Below, one piece after another: positions 9,597-19,263 of a stretch of DNA of 64,000 bases. The position numbers and the translations under genes were made by a program. A model generated the notes under the pieces. The model did no database searches and was not told where the DNA came from. It saw only the letters and a program-made list of their open reading frames with translations. Source of the stretch: Deltaproteobacteria bacterium (lineage in GTDB: Bacteria; Myxococcota_A; Polyangia; Haliangiales; SHYZ01); assembly GCA_016210055.1 (NCBI GenBank), contig JACQUZ010000020.1, positions 1 through 64,000 of the forward strand, in the 5' to 3' direction. How positions within the stretch are numbered: position 1 is the stretch's first letter; each line of letters begins with the position of its first letter.

Positions 9597-11030
9597 ATGG
9601 CGCAGAAGCAACAAGCCGTGCGACAACAAGTGCAACCTGGAACGGCTCAACCCCAGCCGGCAGGCAAGTCCAAGATCCTCAGGATTGGAATCATCCTCGG
9701 AGGAAAAATCGTCGAGGAACGATTGATCCGGGATCGCGTCACGGTAAGTATCGGGCAGTCTGCCAAGAACACGTTTTCCATGCCGTTTCCAGAGCTGCCC
9801 AAGATGTGGCCGCTCTTCGACTTGCTGGATGGGAAATATGTCCTGAACATCGCAGAGGGGATGGACGGACGACTCTCTGATGGCGGCCACCCCATCCCCC
9901 TGGCCCAAGCCCGCACAAACGGCCAAGCCAAGAAGGTTGGTGTAGGCTGGCAGCTTTCCCTTTCCGAGAACGCCAGGGGCAAAATCATCTGCGGCGACAT
10001 GACGCTCTTGTTCCAGTTCGTCACGGCGCCACCGCTTCAGCCCAAGCCCCAGTTGCCCCATTCGGTCCGCGGGCGTCTCGCAGACCGAATCGACCCCTAC
10101 ATGGCCGTAGTGCTCGTGCTCTCGTTCCTCGTTCATGGGGGGAGCGTGGTGGCGATCTACAACATGGACATGCCCGCGCTTCCTTCTCCGGATGAGATCC
10201 CCGACCGATTCGCCAAGTCAATCATGCAGAAACCACCAACCTTGGAGCCGAAAGAAAAGGACACCAAGGCGGCTTCGACCGTAGCCGATGAGAAGCCGGA
10301 AGAGACCTATAAGGGGGTCCAGGGCAAGGGGGACGACAAGCCAAAGAAGGGCAAGGGGGACGACAAGCCCCCGGCCCCAGTTGAAGAGGCCCCTCCCGTG
10401 GAAGCTGCGGTGGCGCAGCAGGTGCAAAACCAAGCTCTCTTCAAGGTCTTGGGCGCCCGCTCTTCCTCGGGGTCAGGTCGATTCGCCGACGTTTTGGGCG
10501 GAAAAGACTCTGGCGAAGACTTGGACAAGGGCCTGGCCAACGTCGGGAAATCTGGAACTGCGGTTGCGCTTCCGGGTGCCGGTTCGGGACCGGGCATCCG
10601 TGGCTCGGCGACCGGGACCATTGGCGCTGGCAAGTCTACGGGAGTAACCGGTCCCACGGGTACTGGCAATGTCGGTGGCGCTAAGGGTGAAGATGAAATC
10701 CGCGCCGACGTGCGGTCCGGCGGCCTCGACGAAATCGAGTCCGGTGGCCTCGATCCGGCCAAGGTCATGGCCACAATCAAGGCCCGCTACTTCAGCGGCG
10801 TGCAGCAGTGTTACCAGCGCGCCCTAAAAGCAAATCCAAAACTCGGAGGGAAAGTCAGCGTCGGCTTTAGCATTGGTGCCGCAGGCAACGTCACCAAGGT
10901 CACCGTCGACGGGTTCGATGGAGAAGTCGACTCGTGCATCGAGGCTCAGGCCCGACGGTGGCGCTTCGATAAGCCCGAAGAAGGATCGGCAGAATTCGAA
11001 ATCCCCTTCATCCTCCGCCCGGGTAACTAG
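9597..11030 (+). CDS. gltG: Envelope-spanning protein with AgmX/PglI C-terminal domain, GltG-like
   Basis: A 477-residue protein; the ATG at 9597 has GAGGAA upstream and is preferred to an upstream in-frame ATG inside gltF. Residues about 25-145 are a beta-rich FHA-like cytoplasmic domain. One transmembrane helix lies at about 168-188. A Lys/Pro/Glu-rich periplasmic linker (about 205-290) and a Gly/Thr-rich stretch follow. The last roughly 100 residues form the TonB-like AgmX/PglI C-terminal domain (IKARYFSGVQQCYQRALK, then GAAGNVTKV and a paired second cysteine). This architecture matches GltG (PglI) of M. xanthus, thought to reach from the cytoplasmic membrane into the periplasm and link the inner motor to outer-membrane parts. 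It is the last gene before a new promoter. Confidence 0.82.
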   Translation: MAQKQQAVRQQVQPGTAQPQPAGKSKILRIGIILGGKIVEERLIRDRVTVSIGQSAKNTFSMPFPELPKMWPLFDLLDGKYVLNIAEGMDGRLSDGGHPIPLAQARTNGQAKKVGVGWQLSLSENARGKIICGDMTLLFQFVTAPPLQPKPQLPHSVRGRLADRIDPYMAVVLVLSFLVHGGSVVAIYNMDMPALPSPDEIPDRFAKSIMQKPPTLEPKEKDTKAASTVADEKPEETYKGVQGKGDDKPKKGKGDDKPPAPVEEAPPVEAAVAQQVQNQALFKVLGARSSSGSGRFADVLGGKDSGEDLDKGLANVGKSGTAVALPGAGSGPGIRGSATGTIGAGKSTGVTGPTGTGNVGGAKGEDEIRADVRSGGLDEIESGGLDPAKVMATIKARYFSGVQQCYQRALKANPKLGGKVSVGFSIGAAGNVTKVTVDGFDGEVDSCIEAQARRWRFDKPEEGSAEFEIPFILRPGN

Positions 11031-11079
11031 GATGTTACGGGAGCTCATGAACACTTTCTTGGAAGCTTTCACTAACACT

Positions 11080-11108
11080 TTGACTCATCGTTAGGTGCTC
11101 CCTATACT
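11080..11108 (+). promoter_or_regulatory. Near-consensus sigma-70 promoter
   Basis: TTGACT at 11080-11085 and TATACT at 11103-11108 with a 17-bp spacer, each hexamer one base from consensus. It lies 45 bp upstream of the ATG at 11153 in a 122-bp gap. An inverted repeat overlaps the -10 element (separate entry). It probably drives the two genes at 11153-13159 independently of the long operon before them. Confidence 0.65.
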
Positions 11109-11115
11109 GGGGAGC
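11097..11115. repeat. Inverted repeat over the -10 element, possible operator
   Basis: GCTCCC at 11097-11102 and GGGAGC at 11110-11115 are perfect inverted arms separated by 7 bp, and the spacer contains the predicted -10 hexamer. The position would suit a repressor site. It could equally be chance in GC-rich DNA. Confidence 0.35.
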
Positions 11116-11152
11116 GCCTCGGATTTGGTGCTGCGTCGGAGGGGTCGCTAGG

Positions 11153-11761
11153 ATGTCAAAACAGAGCTTTCGAAAACGCCTCATGGGGCTGGTCATAGCA
11201 ACAGGCTTCTCGCTGGGTGGGGGGCTTGTGATCGCACAGGATGCCCCCCCTTCGCCTCCCGCTCCCCCAGCGGCCAGCGAAGAGGCTCCACCGGCCCCAG
11301 TACCCACTGCAAAGAAGCCTATCCTTTCCCCTGCGGACATGGTCAAGCAGGTCGCCGATTACGCTCAGAAAATGCAGGGCATCCTCAAGCGGGTGGTCCA
11401 GCTTCAGGAAGTCGCACGCCGACAAAAAGATGTCATCAAGCTGAACTGCGTCAACGACAAGCACCTGCAGATCAAGCAACTCATGAACATCGCCGACGGC
11501 GCGTCGACGAATTTGCAGGAGGCGATTGCTCGGAACGACGACGATGCACGCGAGCACGAGTTCCATCGCATTCAGATAACGAGCGAACAGGTGACCGTTC
11601 TCGCTACAGAAGCAGAGAACTGCATCGGAGAGGACTTCACTTTCTTCGGTGACACTCAGGTAACCGTCGAGCAACCAGAGGAACCTGAGGATCCCACTCA
11701 GGCCGCCGACCCGGGAGTCCCCGACATTGAACCCATACCCGTCGCCAGCCCGTTTGTTTAG
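11153..11761 (+). CDS. Small exported helical protein of unknown function
   Basis: A 202-residue protein with a signal peptide (residues 1-27, ending IAQDA), a Pro/Ala-rich linker to about residue 57, a helical core (about 60-165) containing two cysteines (KLNCVNDKH and AENCIGEDF) and an acidic, Pro-rich tail. The start at 11153 has GGAGGGG upstream. It is separated from the next gene by 15 bp, so the pair is probably co-transcribed from the promoter at 11080. It is not a recognised family. By context it may be a periplasmic partner of the beta-barrel encoded next and of the glt-like complex (inference). Confidence 0.72.
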   Translation: MSKQSFRKRLMGLVIATGFSLGGGLVIAQDAPPSPPAPPAASEEAPPAPVPTAKKPILSPADMVKQVADYAQKMQGILKRVVQLQEVARRQKDVIKLNCVNDKHLQIKQLMNIADGASTNLQEAIARNDDDAREHEFHRIQITSEQVTVLATEAENCIGEDFTFFGDTQVTVEQPEEPEDPTQAADPGVPDIEPIPVASPFV

Positions 11762-11776
11762 GACCGAGGCCCAGTC

Positions 11777-13159
11777 ATGACGCCAATACGACAGCGCCGC
11801 TTGGGCGCCCTCTTGTCGTGCCCGTTGCTGGTAGCCCCAGGGCTTGCGCGTGCTCAGGCAGGACAAAGCGCCGAGTCGGTGAGTGAAACACCCGAGCGGG
11901 AGCCCGCATTCTCTGAATCTGCTGGTGTAAAGCTCTCGGAAAGCACGGTCTTCCGGCCCAGCGTTGAGCTATCCACAGGCTATCAGCCAAACGTATTTTT
12001 TGAGGACGGCAGCGCTACGGAGCCCGCCAATGGCTCGGCAATCATGCGCATTGGCGTCGGGGCGATTTTCTCGACGATGCCGGCCCAGCGCCTCGCCGCA
12101 GAGGCACCGCCAGGACAGTCCCAGGGACCGAAACTTGCGTTTTCTGGTGACTTGAACGTGACACGGCACCAGTACCTTTCAACCAACGACAACGTGAGCA
12201 AGCAGAGCGATTTTGGAGTATCCGCTCTGATTGACGTGGCGCTCAATCCAGAAGGCGCTTTTACGCTCGTTCTGCGCGACGCATTCAATCGAGCCGTCCG
12301 CCCGCCGCCTGCAGAAACCGGACAAAGCATGGATCGCGACCGGAATGAGCTCGTCGCCGGGTTTATTCTTAAGCCAGGCGGCGGAGCTATTCAGGTCTAT
12401 GGGAACTATGCTTTCGGTGCTGATATTTTCGAAAGGTCTGATCTTTCGTTCGCCAATCGGCTCAGCCACACATTTTCCCTGGGCGGCCGCTGGCAGTGGC
12501 TCCCCAAGACACAGTTCAATTTCGAATCCAGTTTCGGAGTAATCGTCGTCAAGGAGGAAGCGTTCAAAATGGGCTCGTCGACCCCGCTGAGAATCATGAT
12601 CGGGACATCGACGCTAATCACCCCGACGTTCGGAACGGTTCTGAAGTTGGGCTACGGGAACGGCTACTACGATCAGGGGCCGAGCTTCTCAAGCTACCTT
12701 GCACTGCTTGAAGGTCGCCTCGCCCTTGGCCCGACAGTTCGATTGGCTTTCGGCTACTCCCATGACTTTGCCGATTCCCTTATCGGCAACTATTACGCTG
12801 ATCATTCGCTATACACGCGTGCCGTGCTCCAGGTTGGCGACCGAGTGCAACTACGAGGCAAGGGTGAGGTTCGCTTCCGTGGCTACGGTGGTATCCCAGC
12901 GCAAGACGAGATGGATGGACGGACGTACCAGTTTTGCGGCAACAGCGCCTGTACGTCGTCGGAGCGAAGCGATGTGATGACGAAGATTGAGGCGGGGGCG
13001 GATGTCCAGGTCAATGCGTGGATGACCGCCGGCGCAAGCTATGTCCTGTCGGGTCAGTCTTCAGATTTCTTCCTCAGGGAAATCGCTGGAAATACGACGA
13101 ATGATACGGTGAGCTATGTCTGGCAGGAATTTCTGGTACGAGCGGTTGCGAAGTTCTAG
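11777..13159 (+). CDS. Probable outer-membrane beta-barrel protein, possibly GltH-like
   Basis: A 460-residue exported protein with a signal peptide ending near ARAQAG. The mature protein is rich in alternating hydrophobic/polar strands with aromatic residues (VELSTGYQPNVFF, GAIQVYGNYAFGADIF, VRLAFGYSHDFADS) and ends in an aromatic residue (VRAVAKF), the usual C-terminal signature of outer-membrane barrels. In M. xanthus the outer-membrane barrel GltH is encoded after gltG, so this is a candidate equivalent, but the 202-residue gene intervenes and I cannot confirm orthology. The gltI and gltJ genes are not in this window. The gene converges with the polysaccharide operon, with 58 bp between the stops and no clear terminator hairpin. 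Confidence 0.72.
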   Translation: MTPIRQRRLGALLSCPLLVAPGLARAQAGQSAESVSETPEREPAFSESAGVKLSESTVFRPSVELSTGYQPNVFFEDGSATEPANGSAIMRIGVGAIFSTMPAQRLAAEAPPGQSQGPKLAFSGDLNVTRHQYLSTNDNVSKQSDFGVSALIDVALNPEGAFTLVLRDAFNRAVRPPPAETGQSMDRDRNELVAGFILKPGGGAIQVYGNYAFGADIFERSDLSFANRLSHTFSLGGRWQWLPKTQFNFESSFGVIVVKEEAFKMGSSTPLRIMIGTSTLITPTFGTVLKLGYGNGYYDQGPSFSSYLALLEGRLALGPTVRLAFGYSHDFADSLIGNYYADHSLYTRAVLQVGDRVQLRGKGEVRFRGYGGIPAQDEMDGRTYQFCGNSACTSSERSDVMTKIEAGADVQVNAWMTAGASYVLSGQSSDFFLREIAGNTTNDTVSYVWQEFLVRAVAKF

Positions 13160-13217
13160 GGCAGGCGCCAACGCCCGTCGAGCCTGGTCCAGCAGCTGAA
13201 ATTCCCTCGAAAAACCT

Positions 13218-14144
13218 TCAGTACCGCGACCGAAACCAGCCGTAGGTCTGCTCGACTCCGTCCCTAAGACCGATCCTGCCATGCCAGCCGAGGGCTGCGA
13301 TCCGGGAGACGTCGAAAAGCTTGCGGGGAGTACCGTCCGGCCGCGAGGGATCCCAAACAATGCGGCCGCGATAGCCGACAACATCAGCGACCAGGTTGGC
13401 GATCTCTCCTATCGTCTGGTCGGCTCCTACCCCAACGTTGATAATTTCGGGAGAGTCGTAGCGCTCCATGAGAAGCAGGGCAGCGTCGGCTAAGTCATCT
13501 ACGTGTAGGAACTCGCGGCGGGGCGTGCCCGTGCCCCAGAGGGTGACTTCGGGGGCGCTCGCAATCTTGGCATCGTGGAAACGGCGAATGAGCGCGGGCA
13601 GGACGTGGGATCTCTCAAGTTCAAAGTTGTCGCCCGGACCGTAGAGATTCGTCGGCATCAGGCTGATGGCGTTGAACCCAAGCTGCCGCCGATAGGAGCG
13701 ACACATGATGATCCCTGCGATCTTGGCGATCGCGTAGGCTTCGTTGGTCGGCTCGAGCGCACCGGTGAGGAGGTACTCCTCCTTCATCGGCTGCGGCGCG
13801 TGCTTGGGGTAAATGCACGATGAGCCCAGGAAGAGAAGCTTCTTCACTCCCGAACGCGACGCAGAATCAATGACGTTCGTCTGGATGAGGAGGTTCTCGC
13901 GGATAAAATCCGCCGAATAGGTATCGTTCGCCAGGATGCCGCCCACACGAGCGGCCGCAAGGAACACATGATCCGGCCGCTCGACCGCGAAGAAACGCTG
14001 GGTTGCAGGTGCATCGGTGAGGTCGAGATCGGCATGGGTTCTCGTAATGAGGTTGCGGAACCCCGCTTCTCGCAAGTGGCGCACGATGGCCGAGCCGACA
14101 AGTCCGGCGTGGCCGGCAACGTAAACGCGACTATCCCTGCGCAT
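13218..14144 (-). CDS. fcl: GDP-L-fucose synthase
   Basis: A 308-residue SDR enzyme that performs the 3,5-epimerisation and 4-reduction of GDP-4-keto-6-deoxy-mannose to GDP-L-fucose. The nucleotide-binding motif [10 protein letters not shown] is at 11-20, catalytic serine in GSSCIYP near 108, and YxxxK at Tyr137/Lys141. The start at 14144 overlaps the gmd stop by 14 bp; the longer open frame upstream has no support. It is the last gene of the long - strand operon and makes the next product after Gmd, encoded immediately before it. Together they supply GDP-L-fucose for the surface glycan. Confidence 0.95.
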   Translation of the reverse strand: MRRDSRVYVAGHAGLVGSAIVRHLREAGFRNLITRTHADLDLTDAPATQRFFAVERPDHVFLAAARVGGILANDTYSADFIRENLLIQTNVIDSASRSGVKKLLFLGSSCIYPKHAPQPMKEEYLLTGALEPTNEAYAIAKIAGIIMCRSYRRQLGFNAISLMPTNLYGPGDNFELERSHVLPALIRRFHDAKIASAPEVTLWGTGTPRREFLHVDDLADAALLLMERYDSPEIINVGVGADQTIGEIANLVADVVGYRGRIVWDPSRPDGTPRKLFDVSRIAALGWHGRIGLRDGVEQTYGWFRSRY

Positions 14145-15192
14145 GGTTCCCTCGCAGCGCCACCTTGAAGCCATTGTCACGCAAGGATTTTTCCCTGCGC
14201 GCAAGGTCAAGGTCATGCTCGACCATCATGCGGACAAGGTCAGCGAAACCGACATTTACCTTCCAGCCAAGCTTCTTCGCGGCCTTGGAAGCGTCGCCGC
14301 GCAAGTGATCGACCTCAGATGGGCGGAACAGGCGAGGATCAATCTCAACGTGGGCGCGCCAATCGAGCCCGAGGCACCCGAAAGCATGATCCAGCATCTC
14401 GCGGACCGAATGAGACTCTCCCGTTGCGATCACAAAGTCATCTGGTTCCGGGGCCTGGAGCATGAGCCACATGGCTTCGACGAAATCGCCGGCAAAGCCC
14501 CAATCACGGTACGCGTCGAGATTGCCCAAATAGAGCTTGTCTTGCAGACCGCAATGGATGCGGCCGACGGCACGCGTGATCTTGCGGGTGACGAAAGTCT
14601 CCCCGCGGCGCGGCGACTCGTGGTTGAACAAGATCCCATTCGTGATGAACATCCCGTAGGCTTCGCGATAGTTGACTGCGTAGTAGTACGCGGCAACCTT
14701 CGATACGGCATACGGGCTGCGTGGGTAGAAGGGCGTGCGCTCGCTCTGGGGCGGCGGCATGGTGCCGAACATCTCCGACGAGCTCGCCTGATAAGTGCGC
14801 ACCGGCTTGCCAGAAACTCCAATGTAGTCACGAACGGCTTCCAAGAGGCGAAGGGTGCCGGTCCCCACCACGTCCGCGGTGTACTCTGGCTGCTCGAACG
14901 ACACCCTCACGTGCGACTGGGCGCCCAAGTTGTAGACCTCGTCGGGCTGCACGCGCTCCATGATGCGCCGCAAGCACCCCCCATCGACCAGATCACCGTA
15001 GTGAAGAAACAACTGCGCCGACGGGTCGTGCGGATCGCGGTACAGGTGGTCAATGCGGTCGGTATTGAAGGTGGACGAACGGCGAATCATTCCGTGCACC
15101 TCGTACCCCTTGGCGAGGAGAAACTCGGAGAGAAAGGCGCCATCCTGACCGGTGATGCCCGTGATGAGGGCTCTTTTTTTCGTAGCTTTCAT
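14131..15192 (-). CDS. gmd: GDP-mannose 4,6-dehydratase
   Basis: A 353-residue SDR enzyme converting GDP-D-mannose to GDP-4-keto-6-deoxy-D-mannose. The N-terminus has the Gmd signature [10 protein letters not shown] at 11-20, followed by [15 protein letters not shown], and the active-site region contains [12 protein letters not shown] (YxxxK). The ATG at 15192 gives the canonical start with no overlap of the upstream gene; an ATG at 15204 is also in frame. Its product goes to Fcl encoded next. Gmd usually forms oligomers in the cytoplasm. Confidence 0.96.
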   Translation of the reverse strand: MKATKKRALITGITGQDGAFLSEFLLAKGYEVHGMIRRSSTFNTDRIDHLYRDPHDPSAQLFLHYGDLVDGGCLRRIMERVQPDEVYNLGAQSHVRVSFEQPEYTADVVGTGTLRLLEAVRDYIGVSGKPVRTYQASSSEMFGTMPPPQSERTPFYPRSPYAVSKVAAYYYAVNYREAYGMFITNGILFNHESPRRGETFVTRKITRAVGRIHCGLQDKLYLGNLDAYRDWGFAGDFVEAMWLMLQAPEPDDFVIATGESHSVREMLDHAFGCLGLDWRAHVEIDPRLFRPSEVDHLRGDASKAAKKLGWKVNVGFADLVRMMVEHDLDLARREKSLRDNGFKVALRGNHAQG

Positions 15193-15196
15193 GGGA

Positions 15197-17098
15197 TCAT
15201 CCAACTTCCACCTGAACGTGTCGCCGCACTGCCACTGCGGGGCCTACCCCTTCGTCGATCTCCTGTCGTCGGTACTCTGGCACGATTTCTGGAATGAGGC
15301 GCTGAATACCGGTTTCGTCGTCTCGTGTCACGCATCCCCGGAGCTCCTCTATCAGGTCACGAAACCTGTTCACGTCGAACTTGGTGTGGCGCGCGGTGAG
15401 AATTTTGGGATGTGATGTCCGGTCGGCCTTTTCCACCTCGAGGTAGAGCTCCTCGCAAAGTTTCTCCCCCGGCCGTGGTCCTGTGAATACGATCTCGACG
15501 TCGACCCCGCGCCGGAGGCCAGACAGGGATATCAGGTCGTTCGCAAGGTCCAGGATCCGCACGGGCTCCCCCATTTCCAACATGAACACTTCATTGTTGT
15601 GTCCCATGGCGCCCGCCTGAAGAACTAGCTCCACGGCCTCGGGGATAGTCATGAAATAGCGCCGCATGTCTGGATGCGTAATGGTAATGGGCCCCCCCTT
15701 GGCAATCTGCTCCTTGAAAAGGGGCACCACGCTCCCCTGGGAGCCGAGAACGTTGCCAAAGCGCACGGCCGTAAAGCGGGTATGAAAGGGGAGCGTTTGG
15801 ATGAGAAGCTCTGCAATCCTCTTCGAAGCACCCATGACGCTCGACGGGTTGACGGCCTTGTCGGTCGAGATCAACACGAACGTTTCCACTTCGTGGCGGC
15901 CAGCGAGGGTTGCGACCGTCTCGGTACCAAAAACGTTGTTGCGAATTCCCTCGACGGGATTGGCCTCGATCACTGGCACGTGCTTGTGGGCCGCCGCGTG
16001 GAAAATGACGTGGGGTTTCGTCGTGCCGAGGAGCGCATCCATGTGCTCGGCATCGGTGATGTCGGCAAGACGGTAGGCTACCCTGCCCTGCGAAGCAACG
16101 CCGCGCAGGGACCTCTCGAGATAGAAGAGGGCGTTTTCGTCGTGATCGAGGCACGTGAGCGTGGCTGGGTTAAAGCGCAATACTTGGCGGCAGCTCTCTG
16201 AACCGATGGAGCCTCCGGCACCCGTAACGAGGACCCGCTTTCCGGTAATAAACCGACCAATTGCCGCCAGGTCCAGGTGAACAGGGGGCCTACGGAGAAG
16301 GTCGTGAATGTCCACCTGGCGCGCCGCATCCAAGCCCGCACGGCTATTTAGCATTTCCCAGGTCGCCGGCATTACTTTCAAGGGAATCTCCGCCCCCCGG
16401 CAACGTTCAATGATGCTGCGCATTTCTTGTCCGGAAGCGGACGGGGTGGCTACAATGATTTCGTCGATCTGAAGCCGCTTGGCGACTGCGGGGGTGGCAT
16501 CAATCACGTCGAGGACCGGTACTCCGTTGATGTACGTACCCCTTTTTGACGTGTCATCGTCCAGGAAGGCCACGACATGATAGTTGAGTCGTCTACTCTG
16601 TCGAATCTCCCGAAGCAGGGCCTCGCCGGTATCTCCAGCGCCGATGATCAAAAGACGCCTGCGTGTTGACGCCAGGGTCTCCACCGGGACTCGCCTGAGG
16701 AGACGAACCAGAAGGCGCGCGCCTATCGATAGGCCTACGACAAGGACGAAGTTAATGAGAAAGACCGACCTGGGATAGAAGATATGGCGGTGAAATGCCA
16801 TCACGTACGTGACCAGCCCAAGGGCGGCAAGGGCAGATGCCTTTGCCGCATTGACGAAGTCGGCGGTTCCCACGTAACGCCAATGACCACGAGTTAGCTT
16901 GAATGCATAGAATGCCGCATAATGAACGGAGACCGCCGCCGGCAACGTGAGGATTAGGGTCGGCCAGAGCTCGTCTGGAAGGGTCAAATCAAAACGAAGA
17001 AGGAAGGCCAAGACATAGGAACACGTGATGATGACCAGGTTTGCCGCAGTCACGCGTAGGCCACGGAAAAGACCACTGATTGGCTGGAGTTTTGGCAT
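15197..17098 (-). CDS. Membrane nucleotide-sugar 4,6-dehydratase (PglF/WbpM/CapD family)
   Basis: A 633-residue protein of the long UDP-GlcNAc 4,6-dehydratase type. It has four predicted transmembrane helices in the first 130 residues, a first Rossmann-like domain ([10 protein letters not shown] at 151-160) and a second SDR domain with [10 protein letters not shown] at 291-300. The usual catalytic tyrosine is replaced: [10 protein letters not shown] at 421-430 has Met422 and Lys426, as in WbpM/PglF. The start at 17098 has AGAGGA upstream; 17134 is an alternative ATG. It probably makes UDP-2-acetamido-4-keto-2,6-dideoxy-hexose, the precursor of bacillosamine- or QuiNAc/FucNAc-type sugars. The PglE-like aminotransferase at 40810 and the PglC-like transferase at 19202 are plausible partners. 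Confidence 0.92.
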   Translation of the reverse strand: MPKLQPISGLFRGLRVTAANLVIITCSYVLAFLLRFDLTLPDELWPTLILTLPAAVSVHYAAFYAFKLTRGHWRYVGTADFVNAAKASALAALGLVTYVMAFHRHIFYPRSVFLINFVLVVGLSIGARLLVRLLRRVPVETLASTRRRLLIIGAGDTGEALLREIRQSRRLNYHVVAFLDDDTSKRGTYINGVPVLDVIDATPAVAKRLQIDEIIVATPSASGQEMRSIIERCRGAEIPLKVMPATWEMLNSRAGLDAARQVDIHDLLRRPPVHLDLAAIGRFITGKRVLVTGAGGSIGSESCRQVLRFNPATLTCLDHDENALFYLERSLRGVASQGRVAYRLADITDAEHMDALLGTTKPHVIFHAAAHKHVPVIEANPVEGIRNNVFGTETVATLAGRHEVETFVLISTDKAVNPSSVMGASKRIAELLIQTLPFHTRFTAVRFGNVLGSQGSVVPLFKEQIAKGGPITITHPDMRRYFMTIPEAVELVLQAGAMGHNNEVFMLEMGEPVRILDLANDLISLSGLRRGVDVEIVFTGPRPGEKLCEELYLEVEKADRTSHPKILTARHTKFDVNRFRDLIEELRGCVTRDDETGIQRLIPEIVPEYRRQEIDEGVGPAVAVRRHVQVEVG

Positions 17099-17201
17099 AG
17101 GTGACAATCCTCTGCGTCGACTCGGTTGCGTCATGATCCCAATGGGTTGACAGACCCTACGACCCCCCACCCACTACCGCCCCCTAACAAGTGCGGACTA
17201 A

Positions 17202-18272
17202 TCAAGATCTATACGCAGGAAAAAACCCTGGACGTGGTCCCCACTCATTGCCGTTGCGTGCCTCGTATTGCCTGCGCATTTCGATGAGATGCACGTACGC
17301 GCGGTCGTCCCACACTCGATTTCCGACCGAATACGGCCTGACTCCGCCTGGGGCGAGAGAGCGCTTGTAATTGAATATTCCGTCCGTCCCGCCGTATCCG
17401 CCACCGAGCACAAACCCAGACTTGCGCGCTTCAATGCCCCACAGAATTATCTCGTGCTTGAGAATATCATTGGGCCGCACGTCGAATGCATCTTCGAGCG
17501 TTCCACCCAGAAAGGAGTAGATGTTGCGCTCGGAGACCAAGACCAGCTCGGTCGAAACCACCCGACCCTCGAGAAGCGCGTGGAAGAAAGCGAACTGGCC
17601 AGGGAGCCCCTCGACAATGTTGCGGAAGAAGGTCTCGGGAAAATAGTAAATCTTCGACGCCTCTCGACGCCCCATCGTGGCGTAGTAGATGTTCAGGAAT
17701 TCTGCGAGGTGAGCCCCCGCTTGGTCTCGTTCCACCACGACGCCGCGCGACCGTGCCCGCTTTACATTCTTGCGGACCTTGTGCTCGTAATCCATCCACA
17801 AGGCACTCGGTTCGATGTCAAGGCTACGCACGACATTAAGGGCATTCCGCTCTACGACTCCATCAAAGGGGAGGTGTTGGTCTGAGAAAAGGGAAAGTCG
17901 AGCGAAGCAGGACACCATTCCAGCCTCTCTTGCCCAGGCATTGAATCGCTCCCAATATTCCTGTGCCTGGACATTCCCCCATGAGAAAGGCCCCCCATAG
18001 CCGTATGGGCTGGTGAGATCGCAATGCGCCGTGTCCACTTTAGCCCAGGGCTCCTTGGCAATAGGCCGGGCGATCAAGGGAAAGATCACTCCTCCGTGCT
18101 CCCCACTCCACGCAGCGCACAGAGCCCGGTCGCCTTTGTCGCAGAAGAGCGAAACGTACGCGGGGTGGGCGAAGACCTCGCGGTCAGGCCAAAGCCCCCA
18201 CAGCTCAATCCAGCGCGCCCGCTCCTCCGGTACCTCGGCTCGAAGAATCGCGAATCCTCTCACGCAGCCCAT
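17202..18272 (-). CDS. FemAB-like GNAT-fold acyl/aminoacyl transferase
   Basis: A 356-residue protein with the features of FemAB-like (Acetyltransf_6) proteins found in polysaccharide clusters: a central MDYEHKVRKNVKRARSRG segment, a FLNIYYATMGRRE region and the hallmark LGGGYGGTDGIFNYKRSLA near the C-terminus. These enzymes transfer an acyl or aminoacyl group to an amino or hydroxyl acceptor; substrate here is unknown. The start at 18272 leaves one base after the stop of the DegT-like gene, so the two are coupled. The pairing with an aminotransferase-fold protein suggests that an amino sugar made nearby is N-acylated (inference). Confidence 0.78.
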   Translation of the reverse strand: MGCVRGFAILRAEVPEERARWIELWGLWPDREVFAHPAYVSLFCDKGDRALCAAWSGEHGGVIFPLIARPIAKEPWAKVDTAHCDLTSPYGYGGPFSWGNVQAQEYWERFNAWAREAGMVSCFARLSLFSDQHLPFDGVVERNALNVVRSLDIEPSALWMDYEHKVRKNVKRARSRGVVVERDQAGAHLAEFLNIYYATMGRREASKIYYFPETFFRNIVEGLPGQFAFFHALLEGRVVSTELVLVSERNIYSFLGGTLEDAFDVRPNDILKHEIILWGIEARKSGFVLGGGYGGTDGIFNYKRSLAPGGVRPYSVGNRVWDDRAYVHLIEMRRQYEARNGNEWGPRPGFFPAYRS

Positions 18273-18273
18273 G

Positions 18274-19263
18274 CTAGTGGTAGCTCTCCAACAGGCGCCG
18301 CAGGCACCCAACCATCTCGACCAAAGCATCCGGCGACGCGTCTTGGTGCACCGGCAGGTTTAGGACTCGCCTGGCAAGCCAGTGGGACTCTGGAAAGGCC
18401 TCGGCAGAGATGGCGTCTACCATCGTGTGGTAAAGACTGACCACGCCGAACCCTGCACGATTCATTTGCTCGTAGATCTCATCCCGCGGGGCCTTCTTGA
18501 GAGTAACCGGGAAGGTCTGCGGAACCACACCCGGCTGGCTCTCGTGGCGAAGCGGCTCCAGGAATTGTGCGAGGGGGGATAGGAGGGTGCTAAGAGCCCG
18601 AGCGTTCTCCAGGCGCCGCTGTGCAATCGCTGCCAGGTCGTACTGGCCTAGCGCCCTGGCGTATTCCGCCCCCGGGGCTTTATCGCTCGTTTCTGTCCGC
18701 CATCTCGCGCCATTCAGCAGCAAGAGGCCCCCCGAATCCACCGGAAGCATCTTGTGAAGGGAGAACAGGGCCGCCTCGCCGGCCCGCCCGCAGGCAAAGC
18801 CGACCTGATCGGAGAACAAAGCGTGGGCTTCGTCCTCCACCACGATCGCGCCAGCCTCGCGCCCAAGTGCTGCCGCCTGTCGATAATTGGGGTCGGGGTA
18901 ACCGAAGTAATGGATAAGGAGCAATACCCTAGGCTTCAATCGATTAAGCTTCTGGGCCAGGTCCTCAACGTCGATATGCAGGCTTCGAGTCACCCTATAG
19001 AATTCAAATGTTGCCCCCAGGGCGCGCACGGGATCAAAGACCCCCGAGCCCTCCCTGGCGCTCCATCCAATGTAGGCAGGGAGGAGTATTCCACCGCGCT
19101 CCGGCACGCCTACACGGACCATGAAAGCCTGGAAGGCATCGCGCGCCCGCGGAAAGGGCTCCACCAAGCGCCGGAAGCCGTCAGGGCGAATAGCCCGCCT
19201 CTCAATCACCGCCAAGAGGTGCCTCCTGTCCGGTGGCACGCCGAGCTTGCCTACGCTCCTCAT
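18274..19263 (-). CDS. Divergent DegT/DnrJ/EryC1-type aminotransferase-fold protein
   Basis: Up to 329 residues with PLP fold-type I features: VEDEAHALFSD at 142-152 (Asp144 in the pyridine-nitrogen position) and SLHKMLPVDSGG with the candidate PLP lysine at 171. The typical N-terminal segment of the family is shortened and divergent. From the ATG at 19263 it overlaps the preceding gene by 62 bp; a GTG at 19209 would reduce this to 8 bp and is a credible start. It is directly coupled to the FemAB-like gene. Whether it transfers an amino group to a sugar or has another role is not clear. Confidence 0.7.
   Translation of the reverse strand: MRSVGKLGVPPDRRHLLAVIERRAIRPDGFRRLVEPFPRARDAFQAFMVRVGVPERGGILLPAYIGWSAREGSGVFDPVRALGATFEFYRVTRSLHIDVEDLAQKLNRLKPRVLLLIHYFGYPDPNYRQAAALGREAGAIVVEDEAHALFSDQVGFACGRAGEAALFSLHKMLPVDSGGLLLLNGARWRTETSDKAPGAEYARALGQYDLAAIAQRRLENARALSTLLSPLAQFLEPLRHESQPGVVPQTFPVTLKKAPRDEIYEQMNRAGFGVVSLYHTMVDAISAEAFPESHWLARRVLNLPVHQDASPDALVEMVGCLRRLLESYH

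Noticed and set aside
14143-15297. Long + strand open frame of 384 codons over gmd
   Set aside because: It is antisense to a well-identified gmd gene and has no domain or ribosome site; it arises from GC-rich codon bias.
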